A stretch of 64,000 nt of DNA from Nitrospirota bacterium (GTDB lineage: Bacteria; Nitrospirota; Thermodesulfovibrionia; Thermodesulfovibrionales; Dissulfurispiraceae): contig JAFGXL010000001.1 in NCBI GenBank assembly GCA_016936655.1, forward strand, positions 28,638 to 92,637. Reading direction: 5' to 3'. Numbering within the stretch: position 1 is the first letter of the stretch; every line of letters starts with the position of its first letter. Below, in pieces: positions 9,170 through 18,089 of this stretch. A model generated the notes under the pieces. The model was not told the origin of the DNA and searched no databases. It worked only from the letters and a program-made list of their open reading frames with translations. The position numbers and the translations under genes were made by a program.

Positions 9170-9832
9170 ATGCCCACAAAAAAGACTACAAAGGCTGCCA
9201 AATGCGCTGCTCCTGCTGCGCAAAAAAAATCCGGTTCAAAGTCTTCATCTGTAAAGGCAAAGCCATCCGCAGCAAAAAAAAACGATAAAAAGGCTGCCTT
9301 AAAGTCATTTTCAAAGACTGCATCTTTGAAAAAGAGTGTCACGTCTTCAGCAAACAAGAGTAAAAAAATTAAGAAGCCGGTTTCTAAAGAAAAGAAAAAT
9401 ACAGATCAAGCTAAAAAGACTAAAAACATGCCACAATCAAATATCAATGATCTGTCTGAAAGAAATGAGAGACTGCGCAGACAGCTTCTGGAAAAGAGAC
9501 AGCAGCTGCTCCAAGAGTCGAAGAATGAGATCAGAAAATATGTTTCTGGTGAAAAACGCCAGCTTGTAGAGACTGTTCTTGATGACGGAGACCTTTCTGT
9601 AGTGGATCTTTCAGAAGATATAAATCTTAAAAAGCTGAGTACGCATAAAGATATGCTCACGAAGATAGATATAGCTCTAAGGAAGATAACAGAAGGCACT
9701 TACGGCATCTGCGAGGAGTGTGGAGAGGAGATCAGCGAGGCTCGACTCAAGGTAATGCCTTTTGCAATTTACTGCCGTGAAGATCAGGAAAAGAAAGAGA
9801 TAATGGAAAAGCTTGAGAGAGAGATGGAGTAA
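9170..9832 (+). CDS. DksA/TraR-family zinc-finger protein with Lys/Ala-rich N-terminus
   Basis: About 90 N-terminal residues are Lys, Ala and Ser rich and look disordered, like histone-H1-type tails. The DksA/TraR part follows: a coiled coil at about 95-165, then a finger with CEECGEEISEARLKVMPF and YCRED. The finger shows only three Cys; the position of the usual fourth is Asp (CRED). DksA proteins bind the RNA polymerase secondary channel and modulate promoters with ppGpp. The basic tail could add DNA or RNA binding. AGGAGG precedes the ATG. Confidence 0.8.
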   Translation: MPTKKTTKAAKCAAPAAQKKSGSKSSSVKAKPSAAKKNDKKAALKSFSKTASLKKSVTSSANKSKKIKKPVSKEKKNTDQAKKTKNMPQSNINDLSERNERLRRQLLEKRQQLLQESKNEIRKYVSGEKRQLVETVLDDGDLSVVDLSEDINLKKLSTHKDMLTKIDIALRKITEGTYGICEECGEEISEARLKVMPFAIYCREDQEKKEIMEKLEREME

Positions 9833-9837
9833 CAGGC

Positions 9838-10641
9838 TTATTGCCAGAGCATCTCGTTTGCGTACCAGATGCGCTCCATAAAAAGACCAGATGCAGGAGC
9901 TGTTGGGCCTGCATTTTTTCTGTCCAGAGAGTTCAGAATATTCTGCATATCATTAGAATTAAGCCTGCCCCTGCCGACTTCAACGAGAGTGCCTGTTATG
10001 TTTCTCACCATATGCCGTAAAAATGCGTCAGCTTCAAACCTGAGTGTTATGAAGCTGCCTTTTATAGAGCTTGAGAAAAAGCCTGCATTGTCTGTTTCAT
10101 TAATTTTAATAGATAAGATTTTACGAACAGGAGTTTTGGCTCCGCAGCCTGCGCCTCTGAATGCAGAAAAGTCATGCATTCCTATTATGTGGCTGGCAGC
10201 TTCTCTAATGGCATTTATATCTAGATCATGCGGTATTCTCCATACATATCTGTTAAGAAAAGGAGATACAATTCTGTCTGTACTTATTATGTAGACATAT
10301 GACTTCTTTATGGCATCGAATCTTGGATGGAATTCATCAGTAGCGTAAGCTGTATTAATTATCCTTATGTCAGCAGGAAGCAGGGCGTTTAATGCGTTTT
10401 TGAATGTCAAAGGATTGTGGCTAGATTCTGTTTTGAATGAAGCTGTCTGTGCCAGTGCATGAACACCTGAATCAGTGCGTCCCGCAGCAATGAGAGCTGC
10501 CGCGCTGTTGGTGATTTTCTTTATCTTTTCTTCGATAACAGCCTGTATGGTAACAGCATTGGGTTGCGATTGCCATCCGCTGTAGTTTGTCCCGTCATAT
10601 TGAATGAGAAGAGCTATATTCTGCATGCGAGATTTTAACAC
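9838..10641 (-). CDS. truA: tRNA pseudouridine(38-40) synthase
   Basis: Isomerises U38-U40 in the tRNA anticodon arm. The catalytic Asp is in AGRTDSGVHALAQ (about residue 57 from the GTG start), preceded by IQYDGTNYSGWQSQP and followed by FLRHMVRNITGTLVEVGRG. The frame opens at GTG 10641; an ATG at 10626 is equally possible, and no strong ribosome site helps to choose. It lies nine bases after the DUF4126 gene, probably in the same transcript, and converges with the DksA-like gene. Confidence 0.95.
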   Translation of the reverse strand: MLKSRMQNIALLIQYDGTNYSGWQSQPNAVTIQAVIEEKIKKITNSAAALIAAGRTDSGVHALAQTASFKTESSHNPLTFKNALNALLPADIRIINTAYATDEFHPRFDAIKKSYVYIISTDRIVSPFLNRYVWRIPHDLDINAIREAASHIIGMHDFSAFRGAGCGAKTPVRKILSIKINETDNAGFFSSSIKGSFITLRFEADAFLRHMVRNITGTLVEVGRGRLNSNDMQNILNSLDRKNAGPTAPASGLFMERIWYANEMLWQ

Positions 10642-10650
10642 ACTATAAAT

Positions 10651-11244
10651 CTAATCAGGACTATCGGAAGGATCCTCACTTTTGTTGCGTCTTAGTCTTT
10701 TGATTATTTTTTTTGCAGATGCAGCAACCAGAAGCAGTATTATTATACCTGCAATAAGGGGCAGCGCTATTGCAAGCAGACTCAAAATGGAGGCTGCTCC
10801 AAGTTCTGTTGTTGCAAAGAGCGGATTAGCTAGTCCTCCGGTTGTTGCTGTGGATGCCCCGCGCATTATTGATGTTGCTCCGTGGAATATTGCTGCTGTG
10901 CCGCTGCCCGCAATAATTGCCAGTGTCCATTTAAGCAGAGGATTGATTTCTGTAATGCTAGATGCCATAACAACTGCACCAGCTATGAGCGCAGCCGGCG
11001 CTGTTATGAAATCTATAATGTGGTCAAACCATGGAATATAGTACGCTCCGATCTCAACAATTGATGCTGTGGCAAAGACTATAAGAGCAGGATATGTGCC
11101 GATCCATTGGAAATTTTCTGAAAGAGGTATAAAGCCATAAATAGATGCAATGCTCAAAGCTAGCAGAGGGATGAATATCCTGAACCCTGTAGCTGCTGCC
11201 AGACCTATGCCAAGGCATATACTCAAAAATGTATCCATCATCAA
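10651..11244 (-). CDS. DUF4126 family integral membrane protein
   Basis: A 197-aa hydrophobic protein with about five predicted membrane segments (near 5-30, 45-65, 80-95, 105-120 and 145-175) and a short basic/acidic cytoplasmic tail. The opening GIGLAAATGFRIFIPLLALS and the central glycine/alanine-rich segment match the DUF4126 family as I remember it. Function is unknown. It lies upstream of truA and divergent from the exonuclease gene. Confidence 0.65.
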   Translation of the reverse strand: MMMDTFLSICLGIGLAAATGFRIFIPLLALSIASIYGFIPLSENFQWIGTYPALIVFATASIVEIGAYYIPWFDHIIDFITAPAALIAGAVVMASSITEINPLLKWTLAIIAGSGTAAIFHGATSIMRGASTATTGGLANPLFATTELGAASILSLLAIALPLIAGIIILLLVAASAKKIIKRLRRNKSEDPSDSPD

Positions 11245-11343
11245 ATATTATCATATCTCTTCTTCAAATATCAGAATCAGCCATGTTGTGCATTTAGTAT
11301 GTATGACGGGGTATAATAAACAGACTGAAAGGAGCTGTCTGGA

Positions 11344-12123
11344 ATGATAAGGCATACATTTTCACTTCTAAACGGGATAGGCGAGAAGCTGGAGCTTAAG
11401 ATTTGGCAGCAGGGAATACTCACATGGGATGATTTTTGCAATGCTGAATATATTGAGGGCATAAGCCCTGACAGGAAGATCCAGTATGATGAACAGCTCA
11501 AAAAGGCATCAGAAGAGCTTCATAAAGGCAATGCAGAATATTTTACAAAGACTGTACGCAGAAAAGAGCAGTGGCGACTCTACAAAACATTCAGAGATAA
11601 CGCAGTATGTCTGGATATAGAGACAAATGGATACCAGCCCGGCTCCGGAGGATATCCCACCGTTGTAGGGCTTTATAACGGTTTTGACTGGAGATATCTT
11701 CTTCGTGGTGAAAATCTTTCAGCAGAAAACATCAATAAAGAGCTTTACGGCTACAAATGCCTTATAACATTTTATGGTTCAGTATTTGATGTTCCGTATC
11801 TACAGCGATCAATGCCTGGAGTGCGCTTTGATATACCTCATTTTGATCTTTGTTTCGCTTCCCGCAAGCTTGGTATAGAGGGCGGACTTAAGAAGATTGA
11901 GCAGCTTTTCGGTATAGAGAGGCAAGAGGCTGTAAAGGGTATTGACGGATATGCTGCAGTAAAGCTCTGGGAACAGGCCAGAAGGGGAAGTACAGAGGCA
12001 CGCGACCTGCTCCTTATGTACAACAGGGAAGATACACTAAGCCTTCTTAAACTGGCGGATATATTTTATGAAAAACTCAAAGACTCTACCCGCATCGCCG
12101 AATTCATCTGCTGTTCTGCTTGA
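11344..12123 (+). CDS. YprB-type ribonuclease H-like 3'-5' exonuclease
   Basis: DEDD-superfamily nuclease fold: VCLDIETNG (first acidic pair, about residues 89-97), LITFYGSVFDVPYL (second Asp), and YNREDTLSLLKL (final motif, DEDDy type) near residue 230. This matches the YprB ribonuclease H-like domain family, whose substrate is not well established. A TATAAT at 11312-11317 and AAGGAG nine bases before the ATG precede it. It overlaps xerD by 56 bases in another frame. Confidence 0.8.
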   Translation: MIRHTFSLLNGIGEKLELKIWQQGILTWDDFCNAEYIEGISPDRKIQYDEQLKKASEELHKGNAEYFTKTVRRKEQWRLYKTFRDNAVCLDIETNGYQPGSGGYPTVVGLYNGFDWRYLLRGENLSAENINKELYGYKCLITFYGSVFDVPYLQRSMPGVRFDIPHFDLCFASRKLGIEGGLKKIEQLFGIERQEAVKGIDGYAAVKLWEQARRGSTEARDLLLMYNREDTLSLLKLADIFYEKLKDSTRIAEFICCSA

Positions 12124-12985
12124 AGATTTTGCGTCTTATCTTTCTGTAGAACGCGGGCTTTCAAGAAATACGGTCTCATCCTATCTGATGGATCTCAAGG
12201 GATTTTCTGGTTTTATATCTGCAAAGCGGCGTAGCCTTTTATCATTCAATAAATCCGATGCTGTGGCATATGTAGCATCTATGCTCGACAGCGGCTACTC
12301 AGGCGCAAGTATTGCAAGGTTTATATCCTCTGTCAGGGTGTTTGCCAAGTTTCTCGTAACAAGCAGGGGTCTTCATGAAGATCCAACAGAGACTCTCAGG
12401 ACACCTAAAAAATGGGACAGGCTTCCAAAGGCATTGAGCATAGAAGACATAATGAAGCTGCTCTCTGTGAATTTTGAGGGCTCAGTGTTTATAAGAGACT
12501 CAGCTATGCTCGAGCTTATGTATTCTTCTGGTCTCAGAGTTAGCGAAGTTCTGAATATAAAAGTGAATGATGTTAGTTTTGATGCCGGATTTCTAAGAGT
12601 AGTTGGGAAAGGCTCAAAAGAGAGAGTTGTTCCTATGAACAGCAGGGCTGTTGAGGGAATAAAAAAATATATGGCTGATCTGAGGCCGCAACTTCTTAAA
12701 GGAAGGCAGTCTCACTATCTTTTTATAACTTCCAGGGTTAAGCCTATGACTAGGCAGAGATTTTGGCAGGCTCTAAAAAAATTTGGCGCGGCTGCAGGCA
12801 TCGAGATTACGCCTCATATAATAAGACACTCATTTGCAACCCATCTGCTTGAGGGCGGCGCTGACCTCAGATCAGTACAGAAGATGTTGGGACATTCCGA
12901 TATCGCTACAACGCAGATATATACCAGAGTGTCCGGCGACAGGATCAAAAAGCAGTATATTGATCACCATCCAAGGGCAAAATAA
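12068..12985 (+). CDS. xerD: Tyrosine site-specific recombinase XerD/XerC
   Basis: A 305-aa recombinase with an N-terminal SAM-like core-binding domain (about 15-105) and a catalytic domain carrying the full set: Arg in SSGLRVSEV (about 154), HxxR in HIIRHSFATHLLEGGAD (about 250), His in MLGHSDIATTQ and nucleophile Tyr in IYTRV (about 285). Xer recombinases resolve chromosome dimers at dif sites. The context is housekeeping, not a mobile element. No dif-like site was seen nearby. Confidence 0.92.
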   Translation: MKNSKTLPASPNSSAVLLEDFASYLSVERGLSRNTVSSYLMDLKGFSGFISAKRRSLLSFNKSDAVAYVASMLDSGYSGASIARFISSVRVFAKFLVTSRGLHEDPTETLRTPKKWDRLPKALSIEDIMKLLSVNFEGSVFIRDSAMLELMYSSGLRVSEVLNIKVNDVSFDAGFLRVVGKGSKERVVPMNSRAVEGIKKYMADLRPQLLKGRQSHYLFITSRVKPMTRQRFWQALKKFGAAAGIEITPHIIRHSFATHLLEGGADLRSVQKMLGHSDIATTQIYTRVSGDRIKKQYIDHHPRAK

Positions 12986-13056
12986 CCAACAGCAGTGATT
13001 TTCGGGATTATCAGTGATATATTATTGTGCATTAATCTTTGTTTAACGGAGGAGAG

Positions 13057-15513
13057 ATGGCGAGGGTTTTAGGTTCGGACGAGATATTCAGAAAATGTGA
13101 TCCAGCTTTCTTTGGTTTTGACAATACAGATGATCTTGTTATTCATGACGGTGCTACTATTGGGCAGGACAAAGCTATAAGCGCTATTGATTTCGGCTTG
13201 TCGCTCAGCAGCGAAGGATTCAACATATTCGCTCTTGGTGAGAGCGGCACTGGCAAGATGAGGGCAGTAAAGCTTCTGATTGCAGAGCGCGCTGCCGAGC
13301 AAAAGGCTCCATCAGACTGGTGTTATATATACAACTTTAAAGATCCTGATGCACCTTCAGCAATATCGATTGAGCCAGGACGCGGAGTTGAACTTCAAAA
13401 AGATATGGATGATCTGGTGCGCAGCCTAAGAGTAGAAATACCAAAGGCCTTTGAATCAAAAGATTACGAAAGGCAGAGAGGCCTGATAATAGATGAATTT
13501 CAGAAGAGGCAGAAAGAGCTTTTTACAGGTCTCGAGGAAGAGGCATTGGCCAAGGGGTTTGCGCTGCGGAAGGCACCCACAGGACTTGTGATTGTGCCTG
13601 TAAAAAAGGCAGGAGAACCTCTTACTGAAGAAGAGTTCAGCGAGCTTGATGAAGCTACAAGATCTGAGATTGACAAGCTTGGCAAAGATCTGCAGGAAAA
13701 GCTTGATGATCTGACGAGAGTGGTTAAGTCGGAAGAGAAGGGTATTAAGGAACAGCTTATCTCTCTGGACAGGCAGATAGGCTTGGGCGCTGTGGGGTAT
13801 TTTATAGAGGAGCTTCGAGAGAAGTATTCAAAACACGAAACGATACTTGCTTATCTTGATGCTGTAAAAGAGGATATGCTTTCTCATCTGGATGACTTTA
13901 AGCCTCAGGACGAACAGCCTGCTCCGATACCTTTTATAAAGATGCCGAAACAGGAGGTCTCTTTTGCCAGATATTCTGTAAATGTGATCGTGAACAACAG
14001 CGACTGCAAAGGCGCTCCGATAATTATAGAGAGCAATCCGACCTATCTGAATATATCAGGCAGAATTGAGTATAAGATGCAGTATGGTTTTGCGAGTACA
14101 GACTTCACCATGATAAGGGCGGGATCTCTTCATAAAGCAAATGGCGGCTATCTGGTAATAAACGCACTTGATCTCTTGAAGAATATATTTGCTTATGACG
14201 GGCTGAAACGTGCGATAAAGAACAGGGAGATAAAGCTGGAAGATGTCTGGGAACAGTACAGGCTTGTAAGTTCATCCACACTTAAACCTGAAGCAATACC
14301 TCTTGATGTAAAAATAGTTCTTGTAGGTCACCCATATATTTATTACATGCTGTATAATCTTGATCCTGATTACAAGGATCTCTTCAAGGTGAAGGCTGAC
14401 TTTGACAGCATGATGGAGCTTACAGATGAGGCTGTTAAAAAATATGCCTACTTTGTTGCAGCATGTCAGGCAGAGGAAAAGCTGCTGCCATTTGACAGCA
14501 CTGGAGTCGCCCGGGTTGTTGAGTATGGAGTTAGGCTAGCTGGACACCAGAAAAAGATATCTACCAGATTCAGCGACATATCTGATTTGGTTAGAGAGTC
14601 TCATTACTGGGCAAAAAAGGCAGGCGCAATCCTGATAACAGGCGAACATGTTACCCGTGCTGTTAGTGAAAAGGTGCTGAGGTCTAACCGGATAGAGGAA
14701 AAGCTGCGAGAATTGATGATTGAAGATGTGCTTATAGTTGATACCTCAGGCAGCAAACCCGGTCAGGTTAATGGACTTGCTGTTCTGGATATGGGGGATT
14801 ACAGTTTTGGAAAACCTTCTAGAATAACAGCCAGCACATATATGGGCAGGTCAGGAGTAGTTAATATAGAGCGTGAAACAAAGATGAGCGGAAAGATACA
14901 TGAGAAAGCGATTATGATACTGTCATCCTACCTGGGCAGCCGCTTTGCTCAGAAAAAGCCTCTAAGTCTCTCAGCATCAATAACCTTTGAGCAGCTATAT
15001 GAAATGGTGGAAGGAGACAGCGCAACATGCGCAGAGTATTATGCTCTGATAAGCAGCATATCCGGTGTGTCTCTTAAACAATCATTTGCTGTAACAGGAT
15101 CTATGGATCAGAATGGCGATGTCCAGCCTATCGGTGGAGTCAACGAAAAGATCGAGGGATTCTTCGACCTATGCAGACTGAGGGGGCTGGACGGGATGCA
15201 GGGCGTTATAATACCGCGAAGAAACATTATAAACCTGATGCTCAGGCATGATGTTGTTGAAGCAGTTAGAGAGAATAAATTCGTAATCCACGCAATAGAC
15301 AGGGTTGAAGAGGGGCTTGAGATACTTGCGGGCATGCCTGCTGGACAGATGAACAGCATCGGCGACTATCCGGAGGGAACACTGTACGGCCTTGTTGCCC
15401 AAAGGCTTCATAAGATGTCTGAGGCGCTAAAGCCGAAAAAAGGCGAGGATAAAAACAGCTCTGATGAAGATGACGCTAAACAGAAATCCGGCGACCAGGA
15501 AAAGGGTGCATAA
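13057..15513 (+). CDS. Lon-type ATP-dependent protease (AAA_32/LonB-like)
   Basis: An 818-aa AAA+ protease. The ATG at 13057 follows an ideal GGAGGAGAG; a TTG 18 bases earlier is less likely. Walker A is GESGTGKM (around 60). A long coiled insertion lies at about 130-260. The C-terminal S16 peptidase domain has the Ser-Lys dyad: Ser in GDSAT at about 655 and Lys in GVNEKIEGFF at about 698. Unlike classical Lon it lacks the N-terminal substrate-binding domain. It probably degrades cytosolic proteins; substrates are unknown. Confidence 0.9.
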   Translation: MARVLGSDEIFRKCDPAFFGFDNTDDLVIHDGATIGQDKAISAIDFGLSLSSEGFNIFALGESGTGKMRAVKLLIAERAAEQKAPSDWCYIYNFKDPDAPSAISIEPGRGVELQKDMDDLVRSLRVEIPKAFESKDYERQRGLIIDEFQKRQKELFTGLEEEALAKGFALRKAPTGLVIVPVKKAGEPLTEEEFSELDEATRSEIDKLGKDLQEKLDDLTRVVKSEEKGIKEQLISLDRQIGLGAVGYFIEELREKYSKHETILAYLDAVKEDMLSHLDDFKPQDEQPAPIPFIKMPKQEVSFARYSVNVIVNNSDCKGAPIIIESNPTYLNISGRIEYKMQYGFASTDFTMIRAGSLHKANGGYLVINALDLLKNIFAYDGLKRAIKNREIKLEDVWEQYRLVSSSTLKPEAIPLDVKIVLVGHPYIYYMLYNLDPDYKDLFKVKADFDSMMELTDEAVKKYAYFVAACQAEEKLLPFDSTGVARVVEYGVRLAGHQKKISTRFSDISDLVRESHYWAKKAGAILITGEHVTRAVSEKVLRSNRIEEKLRELMIEDVLIVDTSGSKPGQVNGLAVLDMGDYSFGKPSRITASTYMGRSGVVNIERETKMSGKIHEKAIMILSSYLGSRFAQKKPLSLSASITFEQLYEMVEGDSATCAEYYALISSISGVSLKQSFAVTGSMDQNGDVQPIGGVNEKIEGFFDLCRLRGLDGMQGVIIPRRNIINLMLRHDVVEAVRENKFVIHAIDRVEEGLEILAGMPAGQMNSIGDYPEGTLYGLVAQRLHKMSEALKPKKGEDKNSSDEDDAKQKSGDQEKGA

Positions 15514-15514
15514 A

Positions 15515-16429
15515 ATGAAAGGTTTTTTAGAGAGGCTATCTGCTGCAGCACTAATATTGTTCAGTATGATCTTTGTTATCATGCCTCTGTCTGTTTCGCG
15601 AAGAATCGGCAGGATGTTCGGAGCAGCCATATACTATATCTGGGGAAGCAGAAGGCGTATAGCTATAGAAAATATCCGGCTGTCCAGTCTGGGTAGTTCA
15701 GTAGATGCATCTTTGACAGCAAGAAAGAGTCTAGAGAATCTTGGTGAATCTTTTGCTGAGATAGCAAAGATGAGCGCCGGTTTTGGCAGAAAGGTTATGG
15801 AAGATATCAGGATAGAGGGTATAGATAACTTTCTTCAGGCAAATGCTGAAGGCAGAGGAATAATATCAATTACAGGACATTGCGGCAACTGGGAGCTGAT
15901 GGCGCTTGCATGTGGTCTCCAGATAAAGTCCAGTTCTGTAGTTGCCCGAAGGCAGAACAATGTATATATAGATGCGATCGTCGAAAGGATGCGTACAAAA
16001 TATGGGAATAAGGTTGTTTACAAAAAAGGCGCTTTAAGGGAGATCATCTCTGTTTTATGGGGCAATGGTTCTGTAGGAATATTGATGGATCAGGCTGTAT
16101 CAAAAGATGAAGGATATGTTGTAAATTTTCTCGGCAGACCTGCCTGGACTAGCAAGATGCCTGCATTGATAGCCCGTAAGACCGGAGCTGCTGTTTTGCC
16201 TGTTTTTATCCGGAGGGAAGCAAAGGGGCATGTAATGATGATAATGCCTCGGGTAAGACTTTCAGATGCCGATGGAGAGCAGGCGGTTATTGACGATACA
16301 GTATCCTTTACTGCCCAGATAGAGGAGTATGTAAAAAAATGGCCTCAGGAGTGGTTATGGATTCATAAAAGATGGAAAAGGGTTGGGCAGGATGATAAGC
16401 CGGTCATCCATAGCAGTTATGAAAAGTAG
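15515..16429 (+). CDS. LpxL/HtrB-family lipid A acyltransferase
   Basis: The ATG at 15515 lies one base after the preceding stop. It has one N-terminal membrane segment (about 10-30), then the acyltransferase motif ITGHCGNWELMA (HxxxxE, around 123-131) and a later GILMDQAVSKD, characteristic of late lipid A acyltransferases. 304 aa is normal. It adds a secondary acyl chain to lipid A at the inner membrane, which fits the Lpt export genes at 30-32 kb. The C-terminus overlaps the convergent PilZ gene by 13 bases. Confidence 0.88.
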   Translation: MKGFLERLSAAALILFSMIFVIMPLSVSRRIGRMFGAAIYYIWGSRRRIAIENIRLSSLGSSVDASLTARKSLENLGESFAEIAKMSAGFGRKVMEDIRIEGIDNFLQANAEGRGIISITGHCGNWELMALACGLQIKSSSVVARRQNNVYIDAIVERMRTKYGNKVVYKKGALREIISVLWGNGSVGILMDQAVSKDEGYVVNFLGRPAWTSKMPALIARKTGAAVLPVFIRREAKGHVMMIMPRVRLSDADGEQAVIDDTVSFTAQIEEYVKKWPQEWLWIHKRWKRVGQDDKPVIHSSYEK

Positions 16430-16845
16430 GGGCATCCCCTGGTTTTTTTTACCATAAGGCTTAGAAACTTTTTCAGCTGATGTTTTTTTTCCGGATTCAT
16501 GTCCTTGAATTTCAGCGCAATCTCTACAGCAGTATTGTCGGTGCTCCTATGTGATGCCTGTATTCTTATGACTGTGCTTTCGATCATCTCTATCTTGCTG
16601 TTGTTAGCAAATTCGATATCGAGATTGATAGTTTTTGACATTTTTGGAAGGTTGTCATGGATATTGAAAAGACCAAGCACACCGTTTAAGCTCACATTTA
16701 TAATTTTGCCTGATGCCCTATGGCTCTGGAGATCCAGAGATATAGTGCCTCTGTCATCAAAGCGGTTAAACAGCCTTTCCTCGGCTTTTATAGATGCTCT
16801 GAGCGCTCCCGCACTTTTATCAGGCGCCCAGTTTTCTTTCCACAT
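16417..16845 (-). CDS. PilZ domain protein
   Basis: A 142-aa single-domain protein, with AAGGAG upstream of the ATG. The N-terminal half has Arg residues near RFDDRGTISL and then NVSLNGV, which fits the second c-di-GMP motif ([D/N]xSxxG). The first motif (RxxxR) is not perfect here, so nucleotide binding is uncertain. Such proteins are usually c-di-GMP effectors in motility or surface regulation. Confidence 0.65.
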   Translation of the reverse strand: MWKENWAPDKSAGALRASIKAEERLFNRFDDRGTISLDLQSHRASGKIINVSLNGVLGLFNIHDNLPKMSKTINLDIEFANNSKIEMIESTVIRIQASHRSTDNTAVEIALKFKDMNPEKKHQLKKFLSLMVKKTRGCPYFS

Positions 16846-17007
16846 TAGCTTTCAGCTCCTTGCGATATTCGCAGTATATACAAAATACAATACTCCACGC
16901 TCATTTATCGGATACAGTATGCAATACTTTAATAGACTTAAGGTTAATTTTAGGTAAATCTATTGAAAGACAAGAGGTTGCATCATAAACAGCATTTAAA
17001 ATCTTTA

Positions 17008-17047
17008 TAAGCTGGGTATGCATATTATAAGATGCATACCCAGCTTA
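17008..17047 (-). terminator. 16-bp perfect hairpin after the YtxH gene
   Basis: Bases 17008-17023 and 17032-17047 are perfect inverted complements with an eight-base loop. On the minus strand it begins seven bases after the YtxH stop and is followed by an A/T-rich stretch. This is the likely terminator of the YtxH transcript. The T-run is weak, so an operator-like role is also possible. Confidence 0.6.
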
Positions 17048-17053
17048 AGTCTG

Positions 17054-17392
17054 CTATGGAGCCAGCCTTTTTTTCTGCTTTTCTATAACTTTTTGTACAG
17101 AATCGAGCCTGGATACAAGCTCGTTTTTTATATCATCAGTCAGCTCTCTGCCCTGATAAATAAGCTCTTCAGCTCTGTCCTTAACATCTCCAACAACCTC
17201 TGAAACCTTGTTTATAGCTTCATCAACAATCTCGTGTCCAGCATTTTTAAGTCTTTTTGCAGTTTTATGGATATCTTTTCTCGTTTTTTTGCCTGACTGC
17301 GGCGCATAAAGAAGCGCTATTCCGGCTCCTAGTATTCCTCCGGCTAGAAAAGCGATCCCGACCTTGACCGATGTGTCTCTATCAATGCTCAT
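17054..17392 (-). CDS. YtxH-like membrane-anchored protein
   Basis: 112 aa. One N-terminal membrane segment with glycine-rich GIAFLAGGILGAGIALLYAP is followed by SGKKTRKDI, the YtxH family signature, and then a long amphipathic helix. Homologues are stress-induced, but the molecular role is unclear. GGGAGG precedes the ATG. Divergent from def. Confidence 0.8.
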   Translation of the reverse strand: MSIDRDTSVKVGIAFLAGGILGAGIALLYAPQSGKKTRKDIHKTAKRLKNAGHEIVDEAINKVSEVVGDVKDRAEELIYQGRELTDDIKNELVSRLDSVQKVIEKQKKRLAP

Positions 17393-17499
17393 AACGCCTC
17401 CCTGTTAATAGTAGATAACTAATTTTAGCATATGTATGGACTTAGGTTATTGTCTATGAATACTGATGCCGTTATAGCATAATGAATATACTGTTATGT

Positions 17500-17505
17500 T
17501 ATAAT
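17500..17505 (+). promoter_or_regulatory. TATAAT box five bases before the def start codon
   Basis: A perfect TATAAT at 17500-17505 is followed by five bases and then ATG, the same geometry as upstream of the PBP1A gene. No good -35 box or ribosome site is seen. It suggests a leaderless def transcript. Confidence 0.35.
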
Positions 17506-17510
17506 TTTCA

Positions 17511-18023
17511 ATGGCTGTTTTAGAGATAAAAAAATTTCCTGCAGACGTGCTCAAACAGAAGGCCCTGCCTGTCGAACAGATAGACAAGGATATCCAAAAG
17601 CTCATAGATAACATGATAGATACGATGTATGATGCACCTGGAATAGGGCTTGCTGCTCCACAGGTGGGTGTATCAAAAAGGGTTATTGTTGTCGATATAA
17701 ATTCACTTGAGGAAGACAGCGAACCAGTTGTACTGATAAACCCTGAAATCACAGATACGGATGGGCTTATAGAATCAGAAGAGGGCTGCCTAAGTGTGCC
17801 TGAGTGTGTTGCTAAAGTGAAACGCGCAGAAAAAGTTGTTGTAAAAGGACTTGACAGAGACGGCAAAGATGTGAGAATCGAGGCTGACGGGTTGTTTGCA
17901 AGAGCTCTGCAGCATGAGATTGATCATCTAAACGGAGTTATTATTCTCGACAGGATAAGCCAGCTCAAAAGGGAGCTCTACAGAAAAAAAATCTCAAAAA
18001 AAATGGCCAGGGTGCAGCGCTGA
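17511..18023 (+). CDS. def: Peptide deformylase
   Basis: Removes the N-terminal formyl group from new proteins. All three metal and catalytic motifs are present: GIGLAAPQVG (about 44-53), EEGCLSVPE (Cys ligand, about 88-96) and LQHEIDHLNG (two His ligands and catalytic Glu, about 130-139). 170 aa. It is followed by fmt, the usual partner. Confidence 0.97.
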   Translation: MAVLEIKKFPADVLKQKALPVEQIDKDIQKLIDNMIDTMYDAPGIGLAAPQVGVSKRVIVVDINSLEEDSEPVVLINPEITDTDGLIESEEGCLSVPECVAKVKRAEKVVVKGLDRDGKDVRIEADGLFARALQHEIDHLNGVIILDRISQLKRELYRKKISKKMARVQR

Positions 18024-18089
18024 TCTGCTCTGCATAGCGCGGACATTCTTGTCTGCAGGTAATAAATTCTTATCCAGCATGGAGCCTTC

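Noticed and set aside
12068..12985. XerD-like recombinase as integrase of a mobile element
   Set aside because: Its neighbours are housekeeping genes, the length and motifs are those of Xer proteins, and no attachment-site repeats or phage genes are nearby.
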